Of a DNA stretch of 64,000 nt, positions 46,557-59,239 are shown piece by piece (position 1 is the first letter of the stretch; every line of letters starts with the position of its first letter). The notes beneath the pieces were generated by a model. It did not search any database and was not told the DNA's origin. It saw nothing but the letters and a program-made list of their open reading frames with translations. Position numbers and translations under genes: made by a program. This DNA comes from Euptelea pleiosperma (Eukaryota > Streptophyta > Magnoliopsida > Ranunculales > Eupteleaceae): NCBI GenBank assembly GCA_035048495.1, contig CM068545.1:13785702-13849701 (forward strand), given 5' to 3'.

Positions 46557-46580
46557 GTGTGGAATTTAGCTCACTTGCCA

Positions 46581-46589
46581 ACACGTGGC
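46581..46589. promoter_or_regulatory. third ABRE/G-box, RD26-like gene
   Basis: ACACGTGGC, a strong ABRE consensus, lies about 460 bp upstream of the ATG and about 25 bp beyond the preceding inverted repeat. Confidence 0.5.
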
Positions 46590-46599
46590 GAACGTAAAT

Positions 46600-47461
46600 G
46601 ACAAGAGTCGGCAATTAGGCCAGAATTTGTGTCGAAAGAGAGACGAGAAGCGTACACCTCAAAAAGGATGTATCTAATGGTGCAACGCTGTGGTGACACA
46701 TAAGCAGAAGTCAAATGTATTAGGGGAAATGGAGATTTCTTTCACTCATCAATCTCTAGGGTAATGTTGCTGAGCTGTTGCGTTTAGGATGATTAGTAGG
46801 TCAAAGTCTAAGTCTCGATTGTTCTTTAATTGGTAATTTTCAATTATTGATAGAACATAGTTTCTGGATGCGGAGAGATCTTTGTCAGGGGTTTGGAATT
46901 TCAATGGGAATGTTGTAAGCTTCCATTGAATTGCCTGATGACTCAAGTGCCACGTCTCTCACATTAATTGGGCGGGTTTGAAATTCAAGTCTTTGGGTCT
47001 TGTTTATGATTACTACTGGAAGTGTGAGGAACATGATTTTTTTTTTTTTATGAGGGGTGTCTCTTGTTGTATTATTGTGGGTCCAATAAAAACATGCCAC
47101 GTGGACAACAAAACTTGTATTTTTTTTTTTTTCGCTAAATGCAAATTTATAAAAAGCGAGAGAGAGGTACAAATCCCGAAAGGAGAAAGAGATCAGAAGA
47201 GAGAATCTCAAAGGATCACCGACTCAAGACAACAAATCTGTAGTAAGTCTGATAAGGGACATCGACCGACAAAATACTTAACTTACTTTTCATTTGAATG
47301 CTATAATGAGAGAGAGCTAGCAACAACTTTAGTAAAAATATATTTGAGAGAAAATTAAATAAGAGTGGAAATAGTTTTGAGAGTTGAAGGTATTATCGAA
47401 AAGTAAAGATATTCAAAAAGTGAATAAAAGTTGTAAAATGTGAACAATGATTTTATCGTTA
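46600..47461. other. no gene seen
   Basis: Distal upstream region of the RD26-like gene; open frames in it show no family motif. T-runs near 47038 and 47120. Confidence 0.35.
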
Positions 47462-47602
47462 GGCTCTGTATGGTTGCCCTGAAGAAGTTTCTTAGAAATG
47501 ATTTTTGCATATAAATATCATAAAACTTTTTTCGCTATGAACAATGTCTAACATAAAAATCCTTTTTTCTATAGAAATTTTTGTTGATCACCATACAAAG
47601 CC
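47462..47602. mobile_element. Tourist-like element, 141 bp, TTA duplication
   Basis: Ends GGCTCTGTATGGTTG and the inverse in CACCATACAAAGCC, flanked by TTA at 47459-47461 and 47603-47605. Confidence 0.7.
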
Positions 47603-48091
47603 TTAAGGGCTCCCTTTTAGAAATGCTCTTGAGGGGAGTGTTTGGTTGTAGTTTTCAAGTTAACTCTCACGAAAAGTTGGTTTTCGCTTGTACGACTTTT
47701 ATAGGGTTGGTTTATTGCAATAAAATTGTTTATGATTTTTTCAAATAATTCTAACCATGTTCCATTAGGTATTAGGACATGTGCTACACATGCAATGTCC
47801 AGATCCACATGTCATTTGGGCAAACGAAGAATATATTAATTTTGACAAGAAATCTACAGAGTTATGATCAAAACATATCCAATCTATTGCATTAAATTGG
47901 ACGGCTGGAGAAAAATGTAAATTGTTCACAAAAGTTAAGTCTTATAAATAAGAAAGGTGCAATCACTCAATAATGTTGACTTTTGACCTACGAAATTTGC
48001 TAGGTCGTTGAATCCATTAAATTGAGGTTTGTGTGCCCTTGAAGGTGGTCACATGTCCTAATAATCTTGTTGTAGAACGTCATTAATGTTT

Positions 48092-48419
48092 GGGTATTTT
48101 AGCAACACCCCCTGAAATTTGAAAGTAATTTGTAATACCCTGTTATACTTTCAGACCATAGGATTACCCCCCTTGACCCAGTTTAATCATCATTTGACCA
48201 ACGTTAAAACGTAACATGCCTCTTGAGCTTGTTAATGCATCCATGAAATTAAGGATCATAATATTGCATATAAAATGCTCACCACATGTGATTCAAGTTT
48301 GTTTTAACGTAAGTCAACTATTGTTAAAGTAGGTTAAGGGGGGTAATCCTAAAGTTTGAAAGTATAAGGGGTTGCTACAAATTACTTTCAAATTTCAAGG
48401 GGTTGTTGCTAAAATACCC
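48092..48419. mobile_element. Mutator-like element with perfect 9-bp duplication
   Basis: Terminal inverted repeats start GGGTATTTTAGCAAC and continue through GAAATTTGAAAGTAATTTGT. TTAATGTTT flanks both sides (48083-48091 and 48420-48428). 328 bp. Confidence 0.85.
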
Positions 48420-48781
48420 TTAATGTTTATTAGCAGAGAGGCACACACGACGCCCATGAGCAATTTAAAAGAAAATAAGAGAAATTTTATTTCGACATAA
48501 TACAATTCTATTTTGGCCGAACCTTATTTTATATTCAACACGTATTGGAGTATTTATGGGAAAAATAGAAAAGATTAGAAATTTTGGCAAACTAAGGATA
48601 GTTTTGAATGATTTTTGTGGGGTAATTTTGAAAAAAAAAAATGTAGCAACGAAAGGGAAAATGTGGGAGGTCCGATTTTCTAAGATTTGAAGGGCAGTTT
48701 TGAAAATTGTGGCAATTCAAGAGGTAGTTTCAAAGAGCTTTGTAATAATTTTGATAGGTGTAAGTTTTTTTTTTATTTTTT

Positions 48782-49992
48782 GGGAATTTTTGATATACCC
48801 CCATGTTATCTTCAAAATTTGACATACCCCCACAATTTGAAAAAGCTGACATACCCCCATATGACTCGGTCCAGTCATTTGACCAATGTTGACCCAAGTT
48901 GACTGTTAAATTTTAGGTTAAAAGACAAAAATACCCTTGTCTTCAACCTTCCAACAAGGGTTTGGCCCAAAACCCAAACCCCAATTCACACAGCTGTGGT
49001 GGATGCTGTTAAATGTTGGCTAGGGATTGAACAATGCAATGAAGATCATAAAGGAAAATTTAAGGAAAAATAGTGTAGCAGCCATGATCAATCTTCGGAT
49101 AGCAAGTTCAACATATGGAATTGAAAGTTTAATCCAATAGACATCACATGGCTTGGAGCCCACTCTGTCAACAGACTATTGGATTACTTGATTGTTGAGT
49201 TTGAGTTCTATTTCTTGTTGCAGAAAACCATGTTGAAGTTCGAAAACGGTAGCAAGGACTGCATTCATATTTCTCGATCTTTACAATAAGTTCATGTCTG
49301 CATTCAAGAGCCAAGGACACCACCCAATTGATCTCACCTTTCTACTTTTGATCAAATACATCAGTCTTCCAAGCACGGTGATCTTGAGTTTTGGAGGTTG
49401 GGCTTCAAACCAATTAAGAACTCAGAAATTTAGGGTTCTCATTTGTGGTTTGGGTGGGGTACATACAATATTCCAGAGACCAGTCCAAACTAATTATAAT
49501 CGGATCTGAAGTATGGACCCCAGATATAGTTCCAGTCTGTCAAGTAATCAGCTATAAGGTACCAAGGATGGGTCAAGAACTGACTAATCTGATTTGGGTA
49601 TTTAATACCTAGTCTGTAATGTATGTTGTATGCAAGGCATTGGGTAGCTTTCCCAACGCTAATCCTCTTTACATGCCACGTGACCCTCCTTAACAAATGG
49701 TAACTGTACTTGGGTGATTTACAGATTTTTAATGGAAAAGTTTTCGATGTAGATGTCTCCCTATGCTATGCAGATGACTCTTGATTTGGGGTTTGAGTTT
49801 TGAGCCCAAACCCTTGTTTCAAGGTTGAAGACAAGGGCATTTTTGTCCTTTACCCTAAAATTTGACAGTCAACTCGGGTCAACATTGGTCAAATGATTGT
49901 GGACTGAGTCATAGGGGGTATGTCAGCTTTTTCAAATTGTGTGGGGTATGTCAAATTTTGAAGATAACATGGGGGGTATGTCAAAAATTCCC
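48782..49992. mobile_element. 1.2-kb element with about 200-bp inverted ends
   Basis: Starts GGGAATTTTTGATATACCCC and ends with the inverse; arms share GACATACCCCCAC, GTTGACTGTTAAATTTTAGG-type and CAAAAATACCCTTGTCTTCA sequence. The middle (about 49000-49790) is unrelated to the arms and has no recognised coding region. Flanks are T-rich, so a duplication cannot be read. Confidence 0.75.
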
Positions 49993-50129
49993 TTTTTTTT
50001 GTAGTCATCATTATTGTGGGCAGGCCCCACAGAAGAAGCCTAACCCGATCATCGCCGGGGAAGTTACTTTTTACATGTATAGTCACGATACTTGATGGGT
50101 ACCCAATAAGTAATTGACTCCGGTTCCAC

Positions 50130-50250
50130 TTATTGGACAACCAGAACGAGAACCGATATGAACCAAAATCGACATATTAATGGGTTCCGGTTAATGGACC
50201 TCTGGTACTTGAACCAAAAACGACCCATTGACACCCTCAATACAAACTAG
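50130..50250. mobile_element. 'GGGTGTCAA' type element fragment
   Basis: GGTTCCGGTTAATGGACC then AACGACCCATTGACACCCTC at the end. Confidence 0.35.
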
Positions 50251-50716
50251 TGGATAGACATATGATATGAACACGAAGAAACCATTTGAAGTTAACACTT
50301 CTAAACATAGAATACCTTTTTTTAATGTGAGAGGTTAATTTGATATGTTTTGCAATCAAAGGGTTATTTTGGAAATATGATTGAAGTGACACAAAGATAT
50401 CGAGTTTTCAAAAGGGACTGGTTTGGAAGTTTAGGTTGCATTTGGTATTGCGGAAAAAGAAAAAGGCATAGAAAGCTGCTTAATTATTGCGGTTTGGGAC
50501 AGGTTTTAGGGTTTGGAAACGGTACTTTTTCGTGGGTTATCAAAATTACACTTCTAACCTTTAATTACTTTCTTAAATTATAAAATAATTCCTTCTAAGC
50601 CTAAAATAACTTTTCTAAATGACAAATGCATCCTAAAATAACTTTTCTAAATAACAAAATTGTCTCTTCTAATCTTTAATATATTTTCTAATTAATAAAA
50701 AAATCGTTTTAAAATA
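50251..50716. other. no gene seen
   Basis: AT-rich; includes small transposon debris near 50430-50700. Confidence 0.3.
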
Positions 50717-50803
50717 GAGTCGATCTAGAGCTGAACCAAATTCTTACATCTAGTTCTTACACCCAGTTGTAGGGCCCACATGGGTGTAGCTCTAGACGGA
50801 CTC
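50717..50803. mobile_element. 87-bp deletion derivative, GAGTCNNTCTAGAGC family
   Basis: Ends match the 387-bp element at 25418, but almost all of the interior is gone. TTTAAAATA flanks both sides (50708-50716 and 50804-50812), a perfect 9-bp duplication. Confidence 0.85.
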
Positions 50804-50969
50804 TTTAAAATATCCAAATTAAATCCATTGCTTTTATCCAACTCTTACAACAATAAACTATAAGCCTGGCCGGGTTACTGCAACTCCAAACGCAATCTAA
50901 CAATGGGTAAGTGAAGCACGGTACTATATAGCTAGAGTGACCTCAAGTTTTCTCTTTAAAAACAGTAAA

Positions 50970-51305
50970 TGTGTTAGGATCGGGGGACAACAATTTTGAC
51001 AACAGGCTAATGTATAAATTAGAAGTTTTGGAAGGGGATGATTTTTTGGCGAGGATGGTCACTCTAGTGATGAGATCATCTTCACAAAAATTCAAATCAT
51101 TCTAATATTTGTAGACCGGTTTAAAAATTGAAGAATTATGGACCATTTATATTTATCGTTAACTTGAAAATCACATTTGTAGGGGTGATCTATACGGTGA
51201 GGAGATCATCCTCACCAAAAATCAGTTATTGATTCATCTTCCAAGTGGGTGGGCCAAAATTGTTGTAAAAAATGTTATATGAAATTGTTGTCCCTGTGAC
51301 AAAAA
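50970..51305. mobile_element. inverted-repeat element, family D
   Basis: GGGACAACAATTTTGACAAC on the left mirrors GAAATTGTTGTCCCTGTGAC on the right; GGCGAGGATGGTCACTC and its inverse lie further inside. Confidence 0.6.
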
Positions 51306-51706
51306 TACATGATTACGATCGATATGATGACTCGGTTGGGACTAGAGTCGATGAAAAAAGTAGAACCGCATTTGTGACCTTAGAAAGGTAGGGTAGCCCT
51401 CGCTTGTAGGACACAAAATGAGGCCCAAGTAGGTACCGCATAGGTTGAGCCTTAAAAGCTCTTGTGCTAATCAACTATTTGTAATTACCCACAAAAGGCC
51501 TATCGTTTTCATAACCGCTGAATTAGTCCAATTCTTGACTATTGTCTGCCATAGAAGTTAGACTAATGATTTCACATTTCATATCAACTGGATGCCTACT
51601 AATACAAAGGGTTACATCTCTCGCGGGGTCGCAATCTTTGACCCGACCTAGCCAACCCTCATTGAACCGTCCAGATCTTTTGTGCTTGTATTGATGTCAC
51701 AACCAT

Positions 51707-51887
51707 GGTTTAAAAAAGTCCATTATAACGGATTCGGACCTCCCCAGTGCCATTTTTTCCGTTTTTTGTCTGTTTTTGCACCTGAGTGTTACAATTCGTT
51801 ATAATGGCCGTTGTAATGAAAAAAAATGGTAACGTCCCCAGTCCGTTATACCTTTATAACGCCCTTTCAAACCTTGGTCACAAGCAA
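51707..51887. mobile_element. hAT-like element, CATGGTTT/AAACCTTG ends
   Basis: Flanking 8-mers GTCACAAC and GTCACAAG agree at 7 of 8 bases. Interior carries TTATAACGG words in both arms. About 180 bp. Confidence 0.6.
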
Positions 51888-51893
51888 GGTTTT

Positions 51894-52118
51894 AAATGAC
51901 CCATTGTAATGGTCTCTTAAAGTTATCATTATGACCGTTCCAACGGCTGCTATAATGAGTGAAATCAGTCACATCCTAGTACACAGGTCAGAATATTAAT
52001 ATTTTTATATTCTTTTCTTATTTAATAAACTTAAATAACCTAAAAAATGGAATTTTATTTCAAAAATACTCATTTTATCGGCATTAAGAGTTACCGTTAT
52101 AATGGCCATTTTTTGTAT
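51894..52118. mobile_element. hAT-like TAACGG element, adjoining copy
   Basis: CAAGGTTTTAAATGACCC on the left and CCGTTATAATGGCCATTTT on the right; starts six bases after the previous element. Confidence 0.5.
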
Positions 52119-54420
52119 TGAGTTGAAGTTCGCCTTACCTGAGCCGACCAATAGGCCAATATCCAGGCTGCCACAACCCGACCACGTGTTGTTTTATCGA
52201 GTTTAAGTTGGGGTTGCCCCATTTTAATCCAACTGGTTCGGGTCAAGGTCACAGGTACTAGGTTTAACTTTAACCCGACCCATCGACCTCTATTCTTCTA
52301 AGACTCGAACGAAGATTAATGATAACTACTTAACTAGATATCACAGCTAGCCAATCTAAAACCATCCGTTCACACATATATTCGAACCATCTGCAAGAAC
52401 GTGCGAATTCTGATTGGACATGCAGTGTTTGATTCTATTGAGTACTGATGCAGCCCTTGGACTTTCTCAACCTACTCCTGCCAACCCAAATTAAATTGAA
52501 TTTCTTAACGAATTTAGATTCTGTGCTCACGGTGTTGGGTAATTTATCTGACTCCCACGCACGTTTTTCATAATCTTGGGATCGGTGGTACCCCTTTCCA
52601 CTTTTCCTCTCTCCTTTTGTTTGTGCTTCCACGTACCCGGGCTTTTCATTCTGGATCTCGGGTGACGGAATAAGGCGGCCAGAAGCGACGGTTGTTGGAT
52701 TGGCCGCCTCCAATCCCAATCCGGATTGGTCCGATTCAACACCGTCTCGGACTGTCTCACTCGAGATGACAATATATTTCTTCATCGAACAGTGCATCTC
52801 AGGCGAGATGATCCTGAAATGAAATGGATATATATATGTCTGTCGATCCCGAAGTGTAGACTTTACACAAAAAAAAGAAGAAGAAGGGGTACATGACGAC
52901 CTTAAAGAAGTGTGCGAGTCGGGTAGCTACTCTACTCGCTGGCGTACAGGATCCAAAGTTATTCTTAATAATGGTTAGTGTTGACGGGCGTTTGAATACG
53001 TCCAATTTTTCTTTCATTCGACTTTGAAAAGCGTATTACATCCTAAATTTTCACGGTTGAGTGTTTAATATATTTGGCCGCTCACCCACGTGCTTAGTTG
53101 AATTCCATGTAAATTTGTTGGTAAAAGTGGCGGGGTTAGGCAGGTCCAAACCATAAAAATGGGAAAGCAGTACAAAAAAGTACTAAAATGGGCCAAAGAT
53201 GCATTTTGTAAATAATTTGCGGCGAGACTGAGAGTCATTCTTCCGACCTCCATTTATTCAAGTCAAACATTCTAATAGGAACGTTGTAGTAGGTCTAGTT
53301 GGGTAGCAAAATTCACTATATTAGAGGTTGGACTCGGTTGCCCGAGGCTTTGAAACTTGTAGTCCAAACGCAGCCAAAGGTAGGAAAACTCATCCCCAGC
53401 AAATCCGGCACAAGCAAAGTCAGGTAATTTTGTTCCTTCTTGTTGAGTGAGCTAGGTCTTTTGACATTGAGAAGGGTTTGAAACTCCTCAAGCCAGGAAA
53501 AATTGGCTTTGTCTTGCTCCAAATGCCACCAAGCACAAGGTCAAGTATGTAGTTCGAGGGCCTGTTTGAAAAGCTCATGTTTTTTATGGCATAATATTCC
53601 AATGGCTCAGGCTCCGAGGACCCCCTTTTTCTGACCCATCTGGGGAGTCGGATTCGAGGCCGTGGATTTCAAGAATCCTACGGTGCGCTGAACTGGCATT
53701 CACTTAATGATCTTGAAACACTCCTAGTAGAGGTTTTATTGTACATTTATTTATTGTCTATACTTACGGAGAGAACTCTTATAATTGACATACATTTACT
53801 TTTAATAGTTATACTTTTAGTTTTGTCATGAAATTGATAGAGGAGATATTATAAACTCATGTTTTTCTTGATTTGTCGACTAATCCAATGCTAAATGTAT
53901 ATCAATTATATGAGTCTTAATCCGCTTGGTTCATATCATGTAATATCTGAATAACAAGATAAAATTGGGGTGGGGTCATATTGAAGATCAATGGTGAAAC
54001 CTAGTTAAAGTTACTCCGAAATCAAGAAGTTTAAAGAGCCCAAGATCGAGAAAAAGAACAAAACTGCTAGCTTGAAAGGTATTTGGTTGGACCTAATGTC
54101 CATTTGTCAGATTTTCTCATATTGTAAGACTTTATATTGTCTTGAAAAGAACTCCCGTGATAAACAAAAAGGAATAAGAAGAGATGTCGTTGCAAAAGTA
54201 TCACGTATGAAAGAGATATTTTGGGTGTAAACTTGGTTCATTAACTTTTATTACCTTCAATAATCACTCCTAAGATTCAAGAAGATAATCTTAAGAACAT
54301 GGATAACAAACTATCGTGTGACTCGAACCGGTTACCATACATATTGTGAAGCTAATCATGTAGCGTGTATACACGTAGCTAACCATTCTTCTGATAATCT
54401 GCACTTTTTTGTACACACAC
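52119..54420. other. no gene recognised
   Basis: Open frames at 52435-52797 and 52799-53017 (minus) sit in a moderately GC-rich patch but show no family motif, so they are left out as genes. The rest is unclassified. Confidence 0.3.
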
Positions 54421-54540
54421 AGACCGGTGTCGTTGCGCTCGGGCCTCCCTCCCAGGGAGTCCCTTCACTTCCTTCGCCAACTCTAGTCGTTGAGCTCGGG
54501 CCTCCCTCTCCAGGAGTCCCTTCGCTTCACAGCCCACAAA
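54421..54540. repeat. tandem pair of about 65-bp GC-rich units
   Basis: GTCGTTGCGCTCGGGCCTCC and GTCGTTGAGCTCGGGCCTCC each begin a unit ending in AGTCCCTTCxCTTC. Confidence 0.7.
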
Positions 54541-54779
54541 GCAAGCTGTAAGACTCGCTTACATACACACGCGTTAAATATTTTCCATCCATCATCCTTC
54601 AGTATAAGAGAGGGATTATTTGCTTTTGTGATTCTGAGTTCGGGAGGAAGTGATCGAGTTCTATATGTAAGAAAATATATTTTATCATGTGCATTTAGGA
54701 AGTGTAACTGTGTAAGCATATTCTATGATATATGTTGTTTTCATTCATGCCCGCCCGAATAGGTATTTGGACAGGATTC

Positions 54780-56381
54780 CTACAACCCTCCCCTTCGCAC
54801 CATCGCAGGACACGTATTCCTAAACATGTCTTAGCCACCTTAAACTCAACCCTAATTACTTTTTAACATGGGCTGGAGCATATCTAAAGGCAAGTGCCAT
54901 AGAAAGAGAGGGTTGTCGAACTCTTTGAAAAGACCCATCCCTAGGGTAGTTTTTTTCAGAGTTTGTCTTCTCTGAATAGATTTATAGTTGCAACCAAACA
55001 TCCCTGTTAGATCAGGGAGCTCTCACAGTAGTCCCCAAACGGGGAATTGCCTTTTATATTTAGGTTTCTCATCTCTCTACCAGAAAATCATGTACTATTG
55101 TCGATGGAATGGGCTGGGCCCTGGTCCAAACAAAAGCATCCATGAGCTTGGGCAGTACAAGGTAGCTTTGGTCTGAGTCCATCCGAGCACATGACGGTCT
55201 AAATTTTCTGAGCTCAATTTCGTTTGAAGCCAAACTATAATATTGGGCCAGGCTCAACATTTTATTAGCCCATTGGACATATTATACTTCTAAAATAATA
55301 TCTAACATATAGTATACCCTTAATATTGTAAATATAATAAACCAAGGCTGTCAAGGCGTTGCTTTGGGTTGGTGTACAAATGGTCAGCCTAGGGCCAGCC
55401 TGGTTTGGGTCTAGACTGATAAGAGGGTCATTAATGGGCTTGATCTTGGCATGAGCCGGGTCTAATTCAAATTCTTCTGAAATTAGGCTTGGGCCCTACC
55501 ATGTCACATGTTTTCTAAAAATCCAGCATCAGGATTGACCTACTGCCCAATCATAACATATCGGAGGCCCAACCCCAAAGATAACTGACAAGGCCCGTGA
55601 ATTAACAGCCCTAAGTAAGGGATGATGGGCCTTATATCTAGACGGAAAAAGCAGCTTATGTGCCAAAACATCGCCATAAATCTGAATTAGCTTGGGCCAA
55701 CCCCTTCTATCTCTCTGTTCTCCAAAAGCCTTTTGTGACTTAGGTATCCCAACTGGACGCTCTTATAAAATGCATGGTTGTGCTCTCCTCTGCCCTCTAA
55801 ATGAGTTACGGACCTAGAAAATTTGTGACATCTCCCATTTCATCGTTCACATTATGTATATGGATAGAAATGGGTATTAACCATCCAATTGGTGGGCCCT
55901 ACCTAAGAGATCTCTTAGTTAAAGATCATCTATTAATAAGTTGACCCATGCAATCTAGTGAATTATTCTCACTTGATCTCGATGAATGTGCCACGTGGGA
56001 CCAATTATGTGTGTAAAAATTCGATTTTTGCAAAACAAAAAAAATAAAAAATTTAATTAAAAGTTACTCATACTTACCCCATTATTAAAAAGGTAATAAT
56101 CACATGGTCTAAAGTCCACGACGCGCATGGTGGTGTCATTTTGTTATTGGCCAAAAATGTACCTTTAATCATGCATATCATACATATCACATCAGAAACC
56201 AGTAAAAAGAACCACCTCAACCTCGAGAGTGATTCTGCTCCACAGCCAAACAGATGACTTCTGACAACTAGAAGGGAGACTTATACCAGTCACAAGAGGA
56301 GGACCAAGTTTTTTTGCTTTGAAAGTTAGAAGGTGAGCAACATACTTTGACGTCCTCGGAGAATAATGGAAAAAAGACTAA
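54780..56381. other. no gene seen; 'GGGTGTCAA' type debris
   Basis: GGGCC/GGCTTGGGC-rich text at about 55085-55265 and 55345-55620 looks like decayed elements of that type. Confidence 0.3.
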
Positions 56382-56686
56382 GGGTGTGTTTGATTGCCAA
56401 GTGGAAAAATTACATTTTCCTTGGGAAAACACAACTGTCCATTGTTAGATAGCCATGGGATTTAATTTCTTTTTAAGACATTTGTTCAGATCCCTACCAT
56501 TTTAAGTACCTTAAGAAATGATCTAAGGGTGATGATTTTAACTATTAGAAATGGGTGGATCACTTGGAAATCAATGGATTAACTATGGTTGTCCTTAGGA
56601 AAGTTTTCAAGAAATGATTCTTACTCATAAATGTCCATAAAAGTTTTCAACATCAACACCTTTTGAGTTGGTCACCATACAGCGCC
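56382..56686. mobile_element. Tourist-like element, TAA duplication
   Basis: Ends GGGTGTGTTTGATTGCC and the inverse of GGCGCTGTATGGTGACC, flanked by TAA at 56379-56381 and 56687-56689. 305 bp. Confidence 0.6.
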
Positions 56687-56884
56687 TAAGCACTTAGTTT
56701 TGCAACCAAAGCTAGGCGCCTCTCCATCGGCCTCGAAACTAGGCACTTAACATTAGAAAATGGTCCTAGTTGGAGTCGGTGTTGTGCTCGCAACTTTTGA
56801 CTCATCCAATAAAGTTGAACCTTGATGGTGGTGGCACTAACAAATAATTTCTCCTGTTTAACATATAATACCCTTTATTTTATT

Positions 56885-57010
56885 TCTAAGTTATTTGGGG
56901 GTACTCATATCCAAAGGTTAGAAATCACTAATCAAGCTGATTTTGGGTATGTAGGTCAACCATCCACTTAAAAATGGGACAAACATTCATACGGTCACTT
57001 GCCATGGTTT
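56885..57010. mobile_element. family A, right half
   Basis: AGAAATCACTAATCAAGCTG and ACAAACATTCATACGGTCAC. Confidence 0.5.
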
Positions 57011-57012
57011 TG

Positions 57013-57230
57013 GGATTACAGACATCATTGGTTGGGGCTTGGGCCCGGGGCGTGCAAATGAGTTGCTGTGCAAGTGGTTGCCAAGCCCTTGCAAACTCTT
57101 TAAGAAAATGGATGCAAACATGTGCAGCACAAATACCATGATAAGTGACTGCACTGCAACTCACCGCATTTGCACTGGAATGCAAAATGCATCCGAGTGC
57201 AGCGAACCAATCAGGGCATAAAAGAGTGTC
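57013..57230 (-). mobile_element. family F element, single-unit form
   Basis: Minus strand begins GCCCTGATTGGTTCGCTGCA and matches the element at 43835 but has its internal 'CATGTTTGCATCCATTTTC' unit once. Confidence 0.55.
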
Positions 57231-57825
57231 ACGTAACTCAAACGGACGTCCGTCCTCTCTCTTGTTTAACATATAATACGATTGAATCTTTATGAAGATT
57301 GATTGGTGGGCATCCGTTAAGGGGGGTTGGCTGTCCTCCAAGAAACAAATGCAAATGACCGTCGTTATAAATTAGCATTTGTTTGTTATCTAGACACCCA
57401 ACTACCGTCTTACTAACTAAATTAGAATTTTTAAGGTACAAAGCGACCCCAATTACTAATCTGCGGAAAATTTTGCCTCATGCAATGCGTGACCAAAAAA
57501 CTGTAACGCAAAATAAGGGTCGTGCATCTATAAATGGTAAGGTAGCTAGGTCTTAAACCGGTATATTCCTCTTGTATCGGTTTGTCGACCAGTCTCTTGG
57601 ACCGGCAACCCATCTTTGCTTATTCTGGATTTTACAACAAGTGCTACACTGGGGAACCCATTTTTGCTCCTTCCAAATTTGGGCCATTGGCAAAGTGTGT
57701 TTTTGATCCTTAATCCAGATCGTTTAAATGTAGGCCAATAACTCTCGGATTGGCCGTAAACCAAACTTCACATTCAAACAAGGAACAAATTCTAACCGTC
57801 CAATTTTTTGAGAAAATATTTGTTG
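57231..57825. other. no gene seen
   Basis: Unclassified spacer with overlapping short frames on the minus strand and no family motifs. Confidence 0.3.
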
Positions 57826-57829
57826 TCCA

Positions 57830-58300
57830 CTGGAGACTTCGCAAAAATGTATCGTGGAGCACCATTTGGGGTCCCATTGACCTTATGGATGTTTGGTCCC
57901 CCTCTTGGTGGACCTGCATACCAAAAATCACGTTACCGATGATTTCTAACAGTTATATTTTAGCATAAAAAAATGCTCAAGTTCAACGGCCGAAAATCAT
58001 GTTATTAAAATGTTAATCCAATGTCTAGAAATCAATTATATACTATTTTTTTTTTATGAAGGTGTGTTATCCCACAGATAACTGGACAAAAATATGTGCA
58101 ATTGAGGGCATTTAACCGTTGGATTCATGAGATTCCCACAGTTGTTGCCTCGTGGACTGTGGATCTCTTGAATCCAATGGTCAATGGCCTCTAACTGCAA
58201 TTATTTTTGTCTGATGATTATCCGTGGGACAGCATTTTTATTTTTTATGTATAGTTCCATCAAGAGGTTGACCAAACATCCATAATTTTTTGAATAACGA
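57830..58300. mobile_element. family A element carrying a nested inverted-repeat element
   Basis: The outer arms are TTGACCTTATGGATGTTTGG and GACCAAACATCCATAATT. Inside, 58062-58238 has GTTATCCCACAGATAACTGG mirrored by CAGACAAAAATAATTGCAGT-type sequence with about 65-bp arms. Confidence 0.55.
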
Positions 58301-58511
58301 TCTAACATTCGAGTAGCGCTGAATAACGGTAATTTGTTAGGAAGTCTTTGTTTGCCAATAAAAAATATATTTGTTAGAAGTCTTGGTATGAGGAGAGAAG
58401 GAAACCTAGTACCAAGACTCCCTTCTCACTTTCTACCCACTGATAACGATAGCACATAGAATTGTAGCAAGTTGGGAACAGATATTCCATGTGAGGCCAT
58501 ATTGTTTAAGG

Positions 58512-58842
58512 CAAGGTTTATAGTGGACTGTTATTACATTATAATGGACTGGTAACGTTACCGTTATATCTGTTATAAAGGGCCAAATCAAAGTCAAGAA
58601 ATGATCAAATATTATTATTTTATTAGGTATTGAATTCTTTTTTTTAATGAAATATATAACAGCTATATATGGCTAATGGACAAAATAACTACCGTTAAGC
58701 TAATTTTTTTTTTCTTTTCATTTGTTATCATCTTCTAGCAAATAATGTAACAACATTGAAGTGTTACCATTATAATGAGCGTTATCGCAAAGGAGAGTTA
58801 ACATTATAATGGGTGTTATTTATAACATTTTTGGAACCATGG
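58512..58842. mobile_element. hAT-like CAAGGTTT element
   Basis: Ends CAAGGTTTATAG and GGAACCATG. Flanking 8-mers GTTTAAGG and GTTTAATG agree at 7 of 8 bases. Interior has repeated TTATAATGG/GTTACCGTTA words. Confidence 0.6.
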
Positions 58843-59239
58843 TTTAATGTAGAGGATTCCTACCAAATTACTTGTACGGTTAAAAGTCTAACTGTATGGA
58901 TGTATGGCCATTGTCTACTGTTGATTCTTGAATTTTCCTTTGGACAGTTTGAGAATGCATAATCTCTGATACAGTCGGTAGTTAAAGTGTTTATTTTCAT
59001 TTGTAGGACAGTTTCGACGAGCATTCCTCTTATTCTCTGAGTACATATTTAGACAATGTGGCATGTTTGTCCTTAGTCTAAGTCGTATACTTAGAGAACT
59101 ATGGGGAAATGCTGCCAAAATTTTATTTTAAAGAGAAATAATCACTTAGCTAATGAGTGTACCAGAGATTACGTATTCCTGAATGGATAAGATCAACCCA
59201 CTCTTTAGAGAGGAGATAGGAAGCATGATGCATGTGCAT

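Noticed and set aside
52435..52797. 120-codon minus-strand frame in a GC-richer patch
   Set aside because: No family recognised and an overlapping frame is equally open; kept only as an unclassified region.
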